DNA from: Delphinus delphis
Taxonomy: Eukaryota > Chordata > Mammalia > Artiodactyla > Delphinidae
Assembly (NCBI RefSeq): GCF_949987515.2
Contig: NC_082699.1
Location: forward strand, 80,023,458 to 80,087,457
Direction of reading: 5' to 3'
DNA length: 64,000 nt
Numbering within the stretch: position 1 is the stretch's first letter; every line of letters starts with the position of its first letter. The position numbers and the translations under genes are program-made. The notes beneath the pieces were generated by a model. The model made no database searches, was not told the DNA's origin, and saw only the letters and a list, made by a program, of their open reading frames with translations. Below, in pieces: positions 1-19,226 of this stretch.

Positions 1-894
1 CGAGGGTGGGGCCTGGGGGTCTGCCTGGCCCCCACCTGCAATCCGGGGGCTCTTGTCTTTCTATCTTGCAGTGTGGCTCGCGCTCCACAGATGTCTGGGG
101 TCGCCCGCCTCTTCCCCTGCCCCTCCTCCTCTCTACATGGCCGAGTCCAGCCAGGGTTAGCGCTGTCCCACTGGGGAGGGAGGAGGGCTCTGCCAGAGCT
201 CGGGCCCCTCCCCAGCCGTGGACCAGACCCCAGCCCGGCTGGGAGCACTCAGCCCTGCCTGGTGAATGGGCGCCCCAGGCCCTCTGCGACAGGGACTGGC
301 CCCCCGGGCTCTGGGGCCCCAGCCAGCACCCTGAGTTGCTGACTGACAGAGGGTGGCCCAGGTGTTGTGCTGACTGGCCTCCTCTAAGGAGAGGGCAGGG
401 ACTTTTGGTTCGCAGCCGCCAGGCCTGGTCTTTCCTGGCGGGCACCGGGGGAGAGGCTGGCCCAGCCACCGCCGAGCACGGCTCCTCGCCGCCTCCTGCT
501 GTCTTCCGGTGCAAAGGCCCAACCTTACCGAGCCTGAAGATCTGGGCGCCCACCCCATTCTGAGCACTGAACTCCTCCTTGGCCCTCCTGCCATCTTGGC
601 CCAGCCTAAAGTGCTGCCAGAGGCCTTATGGGGCCTCACGGTGACCGGGGACGGCAGGGCTTGAGCCACTCCCCCGGGGTGGCCAAGGATCCCGGCCCTG
701 TGCACACTGCCCCGCCGGGCCCGGGCTGGCAGCGCAGAGGGGCCCTGCCTTGGAGGGCCTCCCGTGTGCCCGAGCAGGGTGGGTGGTGGCCGAGGGGAGC
801 CCTTCTCTGGCAGGCGGGTGTGAGCGCTGGCAGGAAGGTGCCTGGGTGGGGACGCCCGGGGTGCCGCTTCACCCAATTCCCTCCGTCTGGCCAG
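1..894 (+). other. HSF1: HSF1 intron (part)
   Basis: GC-rich sequence upstream of the first HSF1 exon in the window. It ends in a normal acceptor (CCAG at 891-894). The preceding HSF1 exon, which should encode the stretch ending ...CLDK, is not found here, so this is taken as one intron that continues beyond the window edge. Long open frames on both strands are by-products of GC richness. Confidence 0.7.
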
Positions 895-1586
895 GACCGA
901 GCTCAGCGACCACCTGGATGCCATGGACTCCAACCTGGACAACCTGCAGACCATGCTGACAAGCCACGGCTTCAGCGTGGACACCAGCACCCTGCTGGAC
1001 GTGAGTCCTGGCCCCGCCCCCTGGCCCGGCCCCGCCCCCCGCCCCGCCCACAGGCACAGCCTGACTGCCCTCCCTTCCCTGCAGTTGTTCAGCCCTTCGG
1101 TGACAGTGCCTGACATGAGCCTGCCCGACCTTGACAGCAGCCTGGCCAGCGTGCGTAGAGCATGGGGGTGGCGGGGTGGCGGGGGAGAGGATCCGGGAAC
1201 CCTCACCACGCTCCCTCCGCCCCAGCAGATCCAGGAGCTCCTCTCTCCCCAGGAGCCCCCCAGGCCTCTTGAAGCAGAGAGCAGCAGCCCTGACTCAGGT
1301 GAGCTGAACCTGCCTGCCCCCGCCCCCGCCCCGTGCCCTCGCGCCAGCACGCTGACCTGCCCGCCCCCCCCCCCCCCCAGGGAAGCAGCTGGTGCACTAC
1401 ACGGCCCAGCCCCTGCTGCTGCTGGACCCTGGCTCCGTGGACGTGGGGGGTGGCGACCTGCCGGTGCTCTTCGAGCTGGGAGACGGCTCCTACTTCTCCG
1501 AGGGGGATGACTACACAGACGACCCCACCATCTCCCTGCTGACGGGCTCGGAGCCCCCCAAAGCCAAGGACCCCACTGTCTCCTAG
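895..1586 (+). CDS. HSF1: Heat shock factor 1, last four coding exons (partial gene)
   Basis: HSF1 is the trimeric transcription factor that binds heat-shock elements and turns on chaperone genes. Seen here: exons 895-1000, 1085-1150, 1229-1298 and 1381-1586 (stop TAG 1584-1586), all with GT/AG borders and compatible phases. They encode the C-terminal HR-C heptad region ([15 protein letters not shown], which masks the trimerisation zipper in the resting protein), then the transactivation domain ([22 protein letters not shown]), then the conserved tail ending [14 protein letters not shown]. Sequence is close to the human protein throughout. The DNA-binding domain, trimerisation zipper and regulatory domain lie upstream of the window. 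The third exon has a tandem NAGNAG acceptor and the fourth an almost pure C tract before its AG (see findings). Neighbour DGAT1 is convergent. Confidence 0.95.
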
Positions 1587-1885
1587 AGGTCCCAGGAGGA
1601 GGGCCGGCCTGCGCCCCACACACCCCCACCCCACCCCCACCCCCCAGTGCAGGGCTGGTCTCAGTAGTACCGGGCCGGCTGGGCGGGCATGGCCCCCAGT
1701 CAGCACCGAGGGCCCAGCCCCATGAGCAGTTGCCTGCTGGGGCCTTCATGGCCACACTCGGACTGACCGGTACGCGGGTGCTCATAGAATTGTATTTTGG
1801 ATTTTTACACGAGAGTCCCCCCTTTCCCCTTCTGTAGAGATATACAGGCATATACGTGGACGGACGGACAGACGAGACAGAGATC

Positions 1886-1891
1886 TATAAA
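1886..1891 (+). terminator. HSF1: HSF1 poly(A) signal, variant TATAAA
   Basis: TATAAA lies about 300 nt after the HSF1 stop and is followed by a GT-rich stretch (1898-1909), as expected downstream of a cleavage site. The 3' UTR text around it resembles what I recall of the human HSF1 3' end. No canonical AATAAA occurs between the stop and here. Confidence 0.6.
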
Positions 1892-1909
1892 CGACGGGCT
1901 GTGTGTGTG

Positions 1910-3320
1910 GCCTCCCTGTCTCTTTCCTCCCGCGGGGGTCCTGGGGTGGGTGGGGGGGGGGTGAGGAGGGACACAGGGGTCTCAGAAGGGGCTGGAGGGA
2001 GGGTAGATGGGCACAGCACACCTGATCCTGAGCCTGCCTGGCTCCACTGGGCCATGTCCGTGCAGAAGTCTTTATTAAAGGACCGGGGAGGGGTCAGAGG
2101 GCCCCTAGGAACTCCATTGCCAGGTCTGCACCAGCTGGGACACAGGTGGGTGCACCGTTGTGTATCTGCCCAGCAGAGCCACCTCTGCTCTGCACTCATG
2201 TCACGAGGGGCCGGGCTGGCTTTGGCAAAAGGGAGGCGCGGGGTCTGGCAGAGGGAGGCGGTGGGAGCACAGCACCGCCCCTGCGTCAGGCAGCCACTGG
2301 TGAGCACGTGCGTGCAGCACGGGGAAGGGGCCAGAGCAGCGCACCCGATGTCCTGCCCCACCCGGCTCACGCGCTGCTCACCATTCTCCCAGCAGCCGCC
2401 AGGAGGCAAGGGTCGGGGAGATGCGGCCTGTAACCCCTTGGACTCAAAGGGCACCCCCAGGTGGCCTCCCTCTCCCCAAACCACCACCATGACCCAGAGG
2501 AGGCGAGGACCCGGGGCTGAGCAGCTTCTGGTTGGGGCAGGGGCAGCATGGCTCCGAGACCAGCACCCAGTCACCTCCTCAGACGCCCACCTTGTTGGGC
2601 TGTGGCTGTACGTCAGGGCACACGTGGCCCGGCACAGCCTCGGGGTTCCACCAGAGGTGGGAACAGGAGCCCGGGGCTGCCCCCACCTCCCTGGCAAGCT
2701 CTGGGAGCAAGGTATCCCGAAGGCCACACTCAGGATGTATCAAGTGGACCATCCAGCCCAGTCAGTGCCAGGAAAACTGGGCAGGGCTGGGAGGGGGCCG
2801 GGGAGGCCTCAAGCCAGCAGTTATCAGGGAGGCCACTGAGAGGGAGGCCCAGGACGAGGGTTGGGTCAGGCCACCTGCCTCATCCCAGAGGCCCAGAGCC
2901 CACCCCAGGTGAGCGCCCCAGCATGTGGCTGCCCCTCCCCAGGGGCCTGGGCACTTGGCCTTTGTGTCCTCTGCAGCCTTGCCTTGGAGTCTCGAGTCAG
3001 TCCTGATTCTCGGCCCTCTCGGCCTCCGGCCCCACCCCAAGCTGAAGTCCACTTCTGGGGAGCCCTCAGGCACACGGGGCCTGGGAGTTCTGAGGCCCCA
3101 CCTTGTAGGACAAGAAGTCTTGGGATGCAGGGAGGTTGTGTCCTATGCCGCGCACCCCCTCCCCCCAGCCCAGCCACAGCCGGGCAACTGCTCCAGGCCC
3201 TGGGATGCCGAAGGGACCCAGATCCCCCTCCCATGGTCCAGCCCAAGGAAGGCCGCCCCCGCGGGACTGGGACGGCCACCACCTCCCAGCAGCCCCGTGC
3301 CCCGGAGGCTGAGGGAGCTC
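1910..3320. other. HSF1-DGAT1 convergent interval
   Basis: About 1.4 kb between the likely 3' ends of HSF1 and DGAT1. No exon of either gene is recognised. The only clear signal is the overlapping pair of poly(A) hexamers at 2071-2079, which could define longer alternative 3' ends for both genes. Confidence 0.5.
2071..2079. terminator. Overlapping poly(A) hexamers on both strands
   Basis: The string TTTATTAAA reads AATAAA on the minus strand (2076 to 2071) and ATTAAA on the plus strand (2074-2079). It sits between convergent HSF1 and DGAT1. It may serve a distal DGAT1 end, a distal HSF1 end, or both. Whether either is used cannot be told from sequence. Confidence 0.45.
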
Positions 3321-3334
3321 ACTGTGGACAGCGC

Positions 3335-3340
3335 TTTATT
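3335..3340 (-). terminator. DGAT1: DGAT1 poly(A) signal AATAAA
   Basis: TTTATT on the plus strand is AATAAA in the DGAT1 sense, about 230 nt after the DGAT1 stop. This gives a short 3' UTR of about 250 nt, which fits the known compact DGAT1 mRNA. Confidence 0.8.
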
Positions 3341-3565
3341 GACACATTCAGACCCCTGGGCAGGATCGGCACAGCTCCCGACTGCTGGCACCTCCCACGG
3401 GCCCAGTCTGCCGTCCCTGAGGGGGCAGGAGGGTGCCCCATAGGGGCAGAGAGGCAGCATCGAGCAGCCAGGCCTCTCCCCAGCACACAGGTGGGGGGCC
3501 GGCTCCAGCCACGGGCAGTGAGGCAAGGCGGGCAGCCGCGGCAGGGAGGGCCGGCCCGGAGCGGC

Positions 3566-12708
<9,143 letters not shown>

Positions 12709-12990
12709 GGCCTCAGCCCGCACCCAGCCGCGGCGGAGTCGTGGTCCACCGCGCTCGCAGCGCCCGAGGCCCGAGGCCCCGCCTCCGGTCCCTCGGCCAG
12801 AGGCCGCCACCGCCCCCTGTCGGCCGCCGTAGCCTGCGCCGCCAATCAGCGCGCAACCGCCGGGTCCTCCCCGAGCCCGCGGCAGCGTCGCTCCCGGAGC
12901 TGCTAACTGGCCCGTGGCCGCGGCGCGCGTCCATTTGTAGTCCACTGGCGCGCGGGGCACGCTGGGAGTTGTAGTCTCATGGCGCAAGCC
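12709..12990 (-). promoter_or_regulatory. DGAT1: DGAT1 CpG-island promoter
   Basis: CpG-dense sequence directly upstream of the DGAT1 start codon. A CCAAT box sits at 12842-12846 in the context CGCCAATCAGCGCG. At 12957-12975 the minus strand carries a ZNF143/STAF-type site (ACTACAACTCCCAGCG), a hallmark of TATA-less mammalian promoters. No TATA box is seen, so transcription start sites are probably dispersed. Confidence 0.65.
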
Positions 12991-14427
12991 GGAGCGCGGA
13001 GGCGGGCGCGCAGCCAGGGGCGGACGCTGCTCCCCGAGGGCCTCGGCGGAAAACGCGCGGCTTCCTGGCAGCTGGAAGCCCCTCCTGACCGCTGCCTGAC
13101 CCTTGTCCCGCTCTTTCAACGCAGGGTTTCGTCATGCCTCAGCCCAGGCGCGGGGTGTGGGGATGTAGGTTATTTATGAAATGCCTCGTGCGTTACTGTC
13201 AGACAGACACCTAGGGCGTTGATGCTCCGCGAGCCCTCTAGTTACTACCGTAGGCCCCCGCTTTTCCTCCGCTTAGGTTGTTCAGACAAGCGCCAGGCCA
13301 AAGGATGGAGCGAGAGAAAGGCCCCAGGCCCCGCGTCCCGGGTACCTCCACCTGGCCCACCTACGCCCAGGGCAGCACTTCTCCCCTGCAGGCCCAGGAC
13401 GGGGAAGGGCAAGGGTGCTGCCCTCGCCCCCACAATGGGCACGCCCGGCCCGCCTCTCCACCCAGCCCCCTTCTGCCCTCGTCCGCAGACTTGCAGAGCT
13501 TCCCGCCTTTCGCACCCGGGCCAGTTTTGCCAGGGCGTGGGGATCCTGAAGTGCCAGTTCGCGGCGGCCCAGAGGCTTCTGTGTCATTGCACAGTCTGCA
13601 GTCATCCAGTCGTTAAATGAAGCAACTAATACACCATAACAACTGCACGGGGAGAACCGTGGGCGGGCAAGTCCAGTCCCACTTGGCTTGACCTGCATTT
13701 TGCAAAGAGCATGGAGTGTGAGTATCCTGGATTTCCGGATGCGAGGGTTCACTGGGGGCTCAGGCCTGGTTTACCCAAGAAACACCCCTAGCCGCAGAAC
13801 CCACTCCATTCACTCCTCTGAGGTAAGCAAGGCTGAGAAGATCACCTCTCTGAAAGCAAATAAACCCAGAGGCTCAGCCTGAGGTCAGCCCTCCTTCCCG
13901 CCCGGCTTGCCCTGGATCCATCACCTCCACGGACAGGCACCTGGGCCCCCTGGTGACACGTGCTTCTGCCACCGGACCATTTGCGACTTATAGCAGCCTG
14001 GCATCCCTTCCTGGCAGGCTGAGGCTACCTTGCAGGTGTTTTCGAGTAGCCTGCTAAAGGGACCGCCCTCATTGGGCGCCAGAACCCCTCCTGCGTGCCC
14101 ACATGGCCCAGCCTCGGCGGGTCAGGACCAGCCCCGTCTCTTATCCAGTGTCCAAGAACGTTCGTCTGTTCCTAGGCAGACCTGAGCCAGGGGGAGCTAG
14201 GCCTTTCTGAGTACTGATCCCAAGGGAGGTCGGACGCAGGAGAGGGTCCTCTCGGGAGCCCGCAGCGTAGGGGTGAGCCCTGGGAGCTCTGGCCCTCCCT
14301 CCCAATGACCTCTCCCAGGCAGCTAGTGGTAAGCTCCCCACCCACGCCCACGTGTCTCCGCGCACCTTCTGGCCCTGCCATCCTCCAATAAAGAGCCAAG
14401 ACTAGAGGGCCGGCCCGGACTGGCACG

Positions 14428-14850
14428 CTGATTGGTAGAGGAGAAGATCGACGGCTCAGGCTGCCAGTAGGCCCAGAGAGGCTGAGCGCAGTAGCCAACG
14501 AGGAGTGAAGGGCCGTGTTAGAAGCGGCTGCCTGTGTCCGCGTCCAGGCTCCAAGTCGTCGGCAGACAAGAAGCAGTAGGAGTGAGGGGACCAGGGTGGA
14601 CTGGGGGCCGTCAGAAAGGACCGATCTGACCGGGGCCTGTGGGGGAACCAAGGGTTCCACCACCGAAGTTGAGAGCAAGATGAAGGCCTCGAGCCAATGG
14701 GAACGCAGGGGCTGTGAAGGCACCAATAAGGAAGAGCCCCTGTGCCAGCGGGGTGCAGGGCCTGTCTGAGGGAGGCGGAGGCCTGTGGTTGATAGTGGGC
14801 GGGACTTCTAGGAGGGAGGTGGGGCCTACGCCAGCCCCGCCCACAGCCCC
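14428..14850. promoter_or_regulatory. Candidate promoter or enhancer: CCAAT/GC-box cluster
   Basis: ATTGG (inverted CCAAT) lies near 14432, CCAATGG near 14694, CCAATAA near 14723, and GTGGGCGGGACTT near 14795, with further GC-box-like strings (GCCCCGCCC) near 14836. The region is far from the DGAT1 and SCRT1 starts. It may be an unannotated promoter or enhancer; no transcript structure is evident. Confidence 0.3.
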
Positions 14851-15424
14851 AGCACCTCAGGATCCTGGGTGCGGTGCGGCCCAGACCCACAGGGGAGAGG
14901 CAAAAGGTCAAGGTAGGTGAGGTTGTTTGGGGACAAATGTGTGCATGAGGAGTTGTCGAAGAAAGCTCAGTGGCGAGTTTCCCTGCTGGTGGAAGCAACA
15001 CCTGGCCCGGGGTGAGGAACCTGCAGGTCTGGTCGAATAAAGGGCTGGAAGCGTTTTGGGGTTTAGAAAGGGCCTCGAGCTGACACTAGGTTGGAGGCAC
15101 CGCGGGCAGGCCAAGGAAGCCTGTGAGGGAAGACACTGGACATGGTGACCAGCAGCCTGTTCTCTGGAATGCAAAGTTCTGTCCATGGACACCTGTGGAG
15201 ACAAGCGTGGGCTCGTCCCAGGCACCGGGGAGGCAGCCTCCATCCTTCCACCCCCACTGCCCCTTAGAGTCTTGGAGAAGCAGAAACAGTCAATCCAGAC
15301 CCCGAAGCTGAGGAGCCCTGGGGAGGAGTGGACCTCTGAGAGCCTTCCTCCCTGCCATTGGTGCCCACCCAGGTGTGAATCTGAGTTTAGGATGGGTGGG
15401 GTATTGGGCAGGGCTTAAGTCAAA

Positions 15425-15550
15425 GGCAGCTCTTGGACAAGTTGTTCCTCCCCCTGAGGCTCAGTCTTCATATGCAAATTAGGCAATGCTTCCTACCTAT
15501 CCTCTACCAATACTGGGGGCTTTCCTGAGGTTGTTAAGGCTGATGACGCT
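15425..15550 (+). repeat. MIR-like ancient SINE
   Basis: Reads CTTGGACAAGTTGTTCCTC, then CTGAGGCTCAGTCTTCATATG, then TTCCTACCTATCC, then GAGGTTGTTAAGG. These occur in MIR order with typical divergence. Confidence 0.5.
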
Positions 15551-16564
15551 CCCCAGAAGGGGGCGCCCACCTCCAGGTGAGCCCCACCCTGAGCAGCAGG
15601 CCCACAGGCTATGGTCTGTTGCAGGTCAGTCTCCCCTGCTGTCCATACCAGTGGAGTCTGGGTGGGCCTGTCCCCTGCCAGTGTGCAGACAGCTGCTCTG
15701 GGCCTGGGATGACCTGGTTTGACCACATGTCTCCAAAGATGTGGGACCTCTCAGCTCATGCCTACCTCCCTGGGTGCCGAGGGCATTTGCTGCGGTAGGA
15801 GTCCATGTCCCTGGGCTCTCTGAGCCCAGCACAGCCCTGCCCCTCATCTCCTCAACATGACGTCCTGTCTAGAGCCCGAGGGCTGTGGGTGGCTGTGGGC
15901 GGCTGTGGGAACTCCTATGACCCCTGGGCACCTCCTCCCCAGAGCCAGCCTGGCCCAGCTACCTATGGAGGGCTCCTCAGTGTGGGAACATATCCCCTGA
16001 GTCTGGGAGTCAGGATGTGGACAGCAGGCTGCAGGAAGGGGTCAGACCCCACACCCTCTGCTGTCCCCATGTTCTCCAGTGGCATCGAGGAAGGCTCGCT
16101 GGTGGCTGTCAGGCCTGTAGGGACAGCAGGAGCCCCTACAGGAAGAGTGGGGGTGTCCCAGGCCACAGGATTACAGGCCCTGCTGCACCTCCTCTGGCCA
16201 TTCTAGATCAGTCCCGGGCCAGATCTGACTGTAGCCTCCCCAGTTCCTGGCACAGAGCAGAGTCACCTGCCACAGGAGAAATGCTAACTGCCTTGCCTTC
16301 AGGGGTCTGACAAGCCGGCCCTCCAGGGTGGAAGACTGCCTTCTCGCAAAAGAAGACACGGGCGCACCCCAGCAAAAGGCAGCGGCGCGACTCCAAGGCT
16401 GTGTGGGTAGGGTGCCACTCCCAGCGCTGGGCCTGCGCCTGCCCCGACCTCTTACGAGCGGCAGGACCCGGAAGACGCCTCCTAGGTGACCCCAGTGCCC
16501 CCTGCTGCGCGGGCCCAGCCCTGTATACATCAGCCCGACACTCCGAGTTCTATCAAGAGTGGCA

Positions 16565-16570
16565 TTTATT
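16565..16570 (-). terminator. SCRT1: SCRT1 poly(A) signal AATAAA
   Basis: TTTATT on the plus strand, AATAAA in the SCRT1 sense. It is the first canonical hexamer about 2.66 kb after the SCRT1 stop. Confidence 0.6.
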
Positions 16571-17551
16571 CTCCTCGTGGAGGTGCGGTGCTCCGGGGAG
16601 CTGGTGCTATTGTGCTTAGGAAGGAGGTCTGTCCGTCCGTCCGTCTGTCCGGCCGGCCCGGCCCCAAACGGGGGCGGAAGAGGGGCGCGGCCCGAGTAAA
16701 AATCCCGGCCTGTTCCGGGTGGGAGTATGTACAAGGCGGCGGGGCGCAGGCGGGGGTGGGGGCGGGGCGGGCCGGCGGCCGCAGCCCCCACCCGAGGGCC
16801 CCCGCATCTCGGGCCCTACTCGTAGAATCAGTACAAAATAGGTGCTACCTAAACGTTCCTTCTACCTGAATTCGCTAAGTCGGTTATTGTGCTGCTTAGT
16901 TATGGGGGCGGGAGGGGGCCCATGGCTTTCCACGGCGGCGGCGGGGTGTGGGGAGAAGCGGGAGACCCTGGCCGGCCCACAGCCCTCCGGCCTTCTCCTT
17001 AGGTAGGTAGATAGGCATGTGGGGTAGAGTGGGGTGCCTGTGTGTGCGTGTGCATGCAGGTGTGCCCAGCGCAAGCGGGGCAGGCCCCAGCTTGGGAGCT
17101 GTGTGAACACCAAGCTGGGAGGTAGGGGTCTTGGACGTGGGCTCTGCTGTGTGGCCTCTCAGGTCCAGGTGCCCCGCTGCAGGAGCAGCGGAGTAGCAGC
17201 TGGGCTTGGTACCCACGGGGATGGGGCTAGCCAGGTCAAATGCTCCAGCGTGCACCTTTTCTTCTGGCCTGGAGCCCTGGACTGACGTGACAGAGCCCTC
17301 ATTGCCAGGGGATGGAAGGAATGGGATTCGGTATGGGTGGCCCTGGTGGCGCTGGGCCTTGGGGCCCTCGGTCTGTGCCACCTGAGCTGAGAACCCAGGC
17401 CCAAGTCAAAGGCAGAGCCCCACTGCCCCCAGCACTAGCTCGGCGCTGGGGCGGGGAGGAGTGAGGGGCCACGGTTAGGTCTAGGGACCGCGGCTCTCTC
17501 TGCACCTGCGGCCATCCCTGGCCCACCCAAGCCCGTTGGGCCCGTCACAAA

Positions 17552-17554
<3 letters not shown>

Positions 17555-17590
<36 letters not shown>
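17555..17590. repeat. (AC)18 microsatellite in the SCRT1 3' UTR
   Basis: Uninterrupted AC dinucleotides. In the SCRT1 mRNA this would be a GU run, a possible binding tract for GU-binding proteins and likely polymorphic in length. Confidence 0.95.
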
Positions 17591-17592
<2 letters not shown>

Positions 17593-17911
17593 CGCAGGTC
17601 GCCACGTCCCTAGCGGACTCAGAAGGGGGCCTGGAACATAGTTGGTGCCTAATGAAGGATTGGTGGGTGATGGACGACTGAAGGAGGGGTCTTGGGGGGC
17701 AACCACCCCGCCCCGCCCCTGAAACCATTACACCCGCCGGCCTCTGCCGTGGGGGGGAGGAGGAGGAGGAGGGAGGAGGAGGGGGAAGAAAGTCTGCGCG
17801 TCCGGCCCCGCGCAGCGTCCCTGATCTAGGGGCCTATGGGGTGGGTGGGGCAGGGGGATACCTGATTCTCAGTAACTCTAGAGGCGGCGGCAGCTTCGCA
17901 TGCAGTGCGCA

Positions 17912-17919
17912 TTATTGCT
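17912..17919 (-). promoter_or_regulatory. miR-137 8-mer seed match in the SCRT1 3' UTR
   Basis: TTATTGCT on the plus strand is AGCAATAA in the mRNA sense, the full 8-mer match to the miR-137 seed (UAUUGCU plus the terminal A). It is the most distal of five such sites in this 3' UTR. Confidence 0.5.
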
Positions 17920-17993
17920 CTATAGTCGGCTTCGGACTAACTAAGAGGGACAGGGAGCGGGCAGCCCCGGGAAGGGACGGGAGGTGGGTGGGG

Positions 17994-18045
17994 CTGCATG
18001 CAGTGACGTCACAAAGGCGGCGGCCAATGGGGCGGGCCCTTGGGG
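17994..18045. promoter_or_regulatory. Promoter-like cluster: palindrome, CRE, CCAAT, GC box
   Basis: In 52 bp: the perfect palindrome CTGCATGCAG (17994-18003), a full CRE TGACGTCA (18004-18011), CCAAT (18024-18028) and GGGGCGGGCC just after. This order and spacing (CREB/ATF, NF-Y, Sp1) is that of a real promoter, yet it lies within the SCRT1 3' UTR region. It could drive a non-coding transcript on either strand. Confidence 0.45.
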
Positions 18046-18975
18046 CGGTGTCGCCGCCGAGGCTTTGGCATAGACGGGCGTAAGTTGGCAACAGAGTGAG
18101 GGCGGGGCCTGGGGTTCCAGGGAGGGGACCGGCCTCTGAGAGGCGGGGCCTGAGGCTCCCAAGAGGCGGAGCCCGGGTGGGGCGGGGTTCAGGGGCGGGG
18201 AAAGTGATCCAGGACATCCCAAACCCCTGGCGTCGGCGGGAAGGATAGGGGCCGCAGCGCCCCTTCCCTGACCCGAGTGCAATCCGTTCATAAATATAAC
18301 GTACAAATACAGAAAGAAACCCGACGCATCCGCAACCCCCCCCCAGGGGGCTTTACCCGCAAAGCGAATACAGAGAGGTGTGTAGAGGGCTGTGCCCAGG
18401 CCTGCCTGCCGGGCCCCAGAAATCCGTCCTCCAACACCGAATGCCCGGGTACGAGGGAGGGGGCCCCGGGGCAGGGCGGGAGCGGGTTCTGAGGAGGTCG
18501 GATAAGTCCATGCGATTTGATATGCGTCATTATTATTCGTTATGGAGGACAGAGCCCGGGAAGCTGGGCTGGAAGAATTCGGATTTGGCAGGGGATGCGA
18601 GGCGAGGGTAGGAGAGCGGCTCGGACTGAGGCCCCAGAAGGAACCCAAGGGAGAGAGGTGCCGCCATCCGCCCCCCTCCCCGATCCCCAACGCGTCTAAC
18701 ACTCCTGGGGTTCAACGAACACTGAGGAGTAGGGACGCCTCTGCAGCCCCCCATCCTGCCCCTCCCCCGCCTGCTGCTGGGGAGGGACCGGCTCCCTGGA
18801 CGTCTAGGCCGCAGGCCTGGCCCTGGAAGGCTTGGGAAGGGGTGGGGAAGACCTGAGTCTCTGCGACACGATCCAGGGGCGCAGAAGAGGGAGGAAGGGG
18901 GCGCTCCCTACCTCACCCCACCCCGGTCTTCAGAGACCTAACTCGGAGATGAGGTTCGGTTCTGGGTCTCCTCGA

Positions 18976-19193
18976 CCCTATTGCTGGGAAAAAGCCTGGG
19001 GCACCCTGGAGGGGAAGGGAGGGGGCTCGGGGTGGGTCTCCCCTCGGGACCCTATTGCTTGAAGGGGCCGGCAGGGCCCCCGGCGGGCGGGGCGGGGCCG
19101 GGCCCCCTCCCCCTATTGCTGTGAGGAGGGGCCCGCCCTCCGGCCCCTCCGCCCGTTCGCCGGCGGAGACCTCCCTGGGGGCCCGTATTGCTG
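18976..19193 (-). promoter_or_regulatory. Four miR-137 seed matches, proximal SCRT1 3' UTR
   Basis: TATTGCT (AGCAATA in the mRNA) occurs at 18979-18985, 19052-19058, 19114-19120 and 19186-19192, a spacing of 62-73 nt. The first three are preceded by CCC and the fourth by CCG. All lie within 250 nt of the SCRT1 stop codon. miR-137 is brain-enriched and its seed is UAUUGCU, so these are 7-mer-m8 sites. Confidence 0.55.
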
Positions 19194-19226
19194 AGAGCCG
19201 ACCCGGCCGGCGGAGGCCACGCCGCC

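Larger units (their letters stand above)
12991..16540. other. DGAT1-SCRT1 intergenic interval
   Basis: 3.5 kb with no recognised coding exon. It contains a cluster of CCAAT boxes and a GC box around 14.43-14.85 kb and a MIR-like element near 15.43 kb, both listed separately. Short open frames lack conserved features or convincing splice context. Confidence 0.5.
16541..19226 (-). other. SCRT1: SCRT1 3' UTR
   Basis: The 2.7 kb between the SCRT1 stop and the first good downstream AATAAA. A long 3' UTR is known for SCRT1 and common in neuronal mRNAs. It contains five AGCAATA heptamers (miR-137 seed matches), an (AC)18 run, a GGA-rich tract near 17760-17790, and a CRE/CCAAT/GC-box cluster near 18.0 kb. 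The 3' boundary is inferred from the poly(A) signal. Confidence 0.65.

Noticed and set aside
157..1851. 564-codon open frame on the minus strand across the HSF1 exons
   Set aside because: It is antisense to real HSF1 exons in very GC-rich DNA where stop codons are rare. It crosses exons and introns alike and has no recognisable domain.
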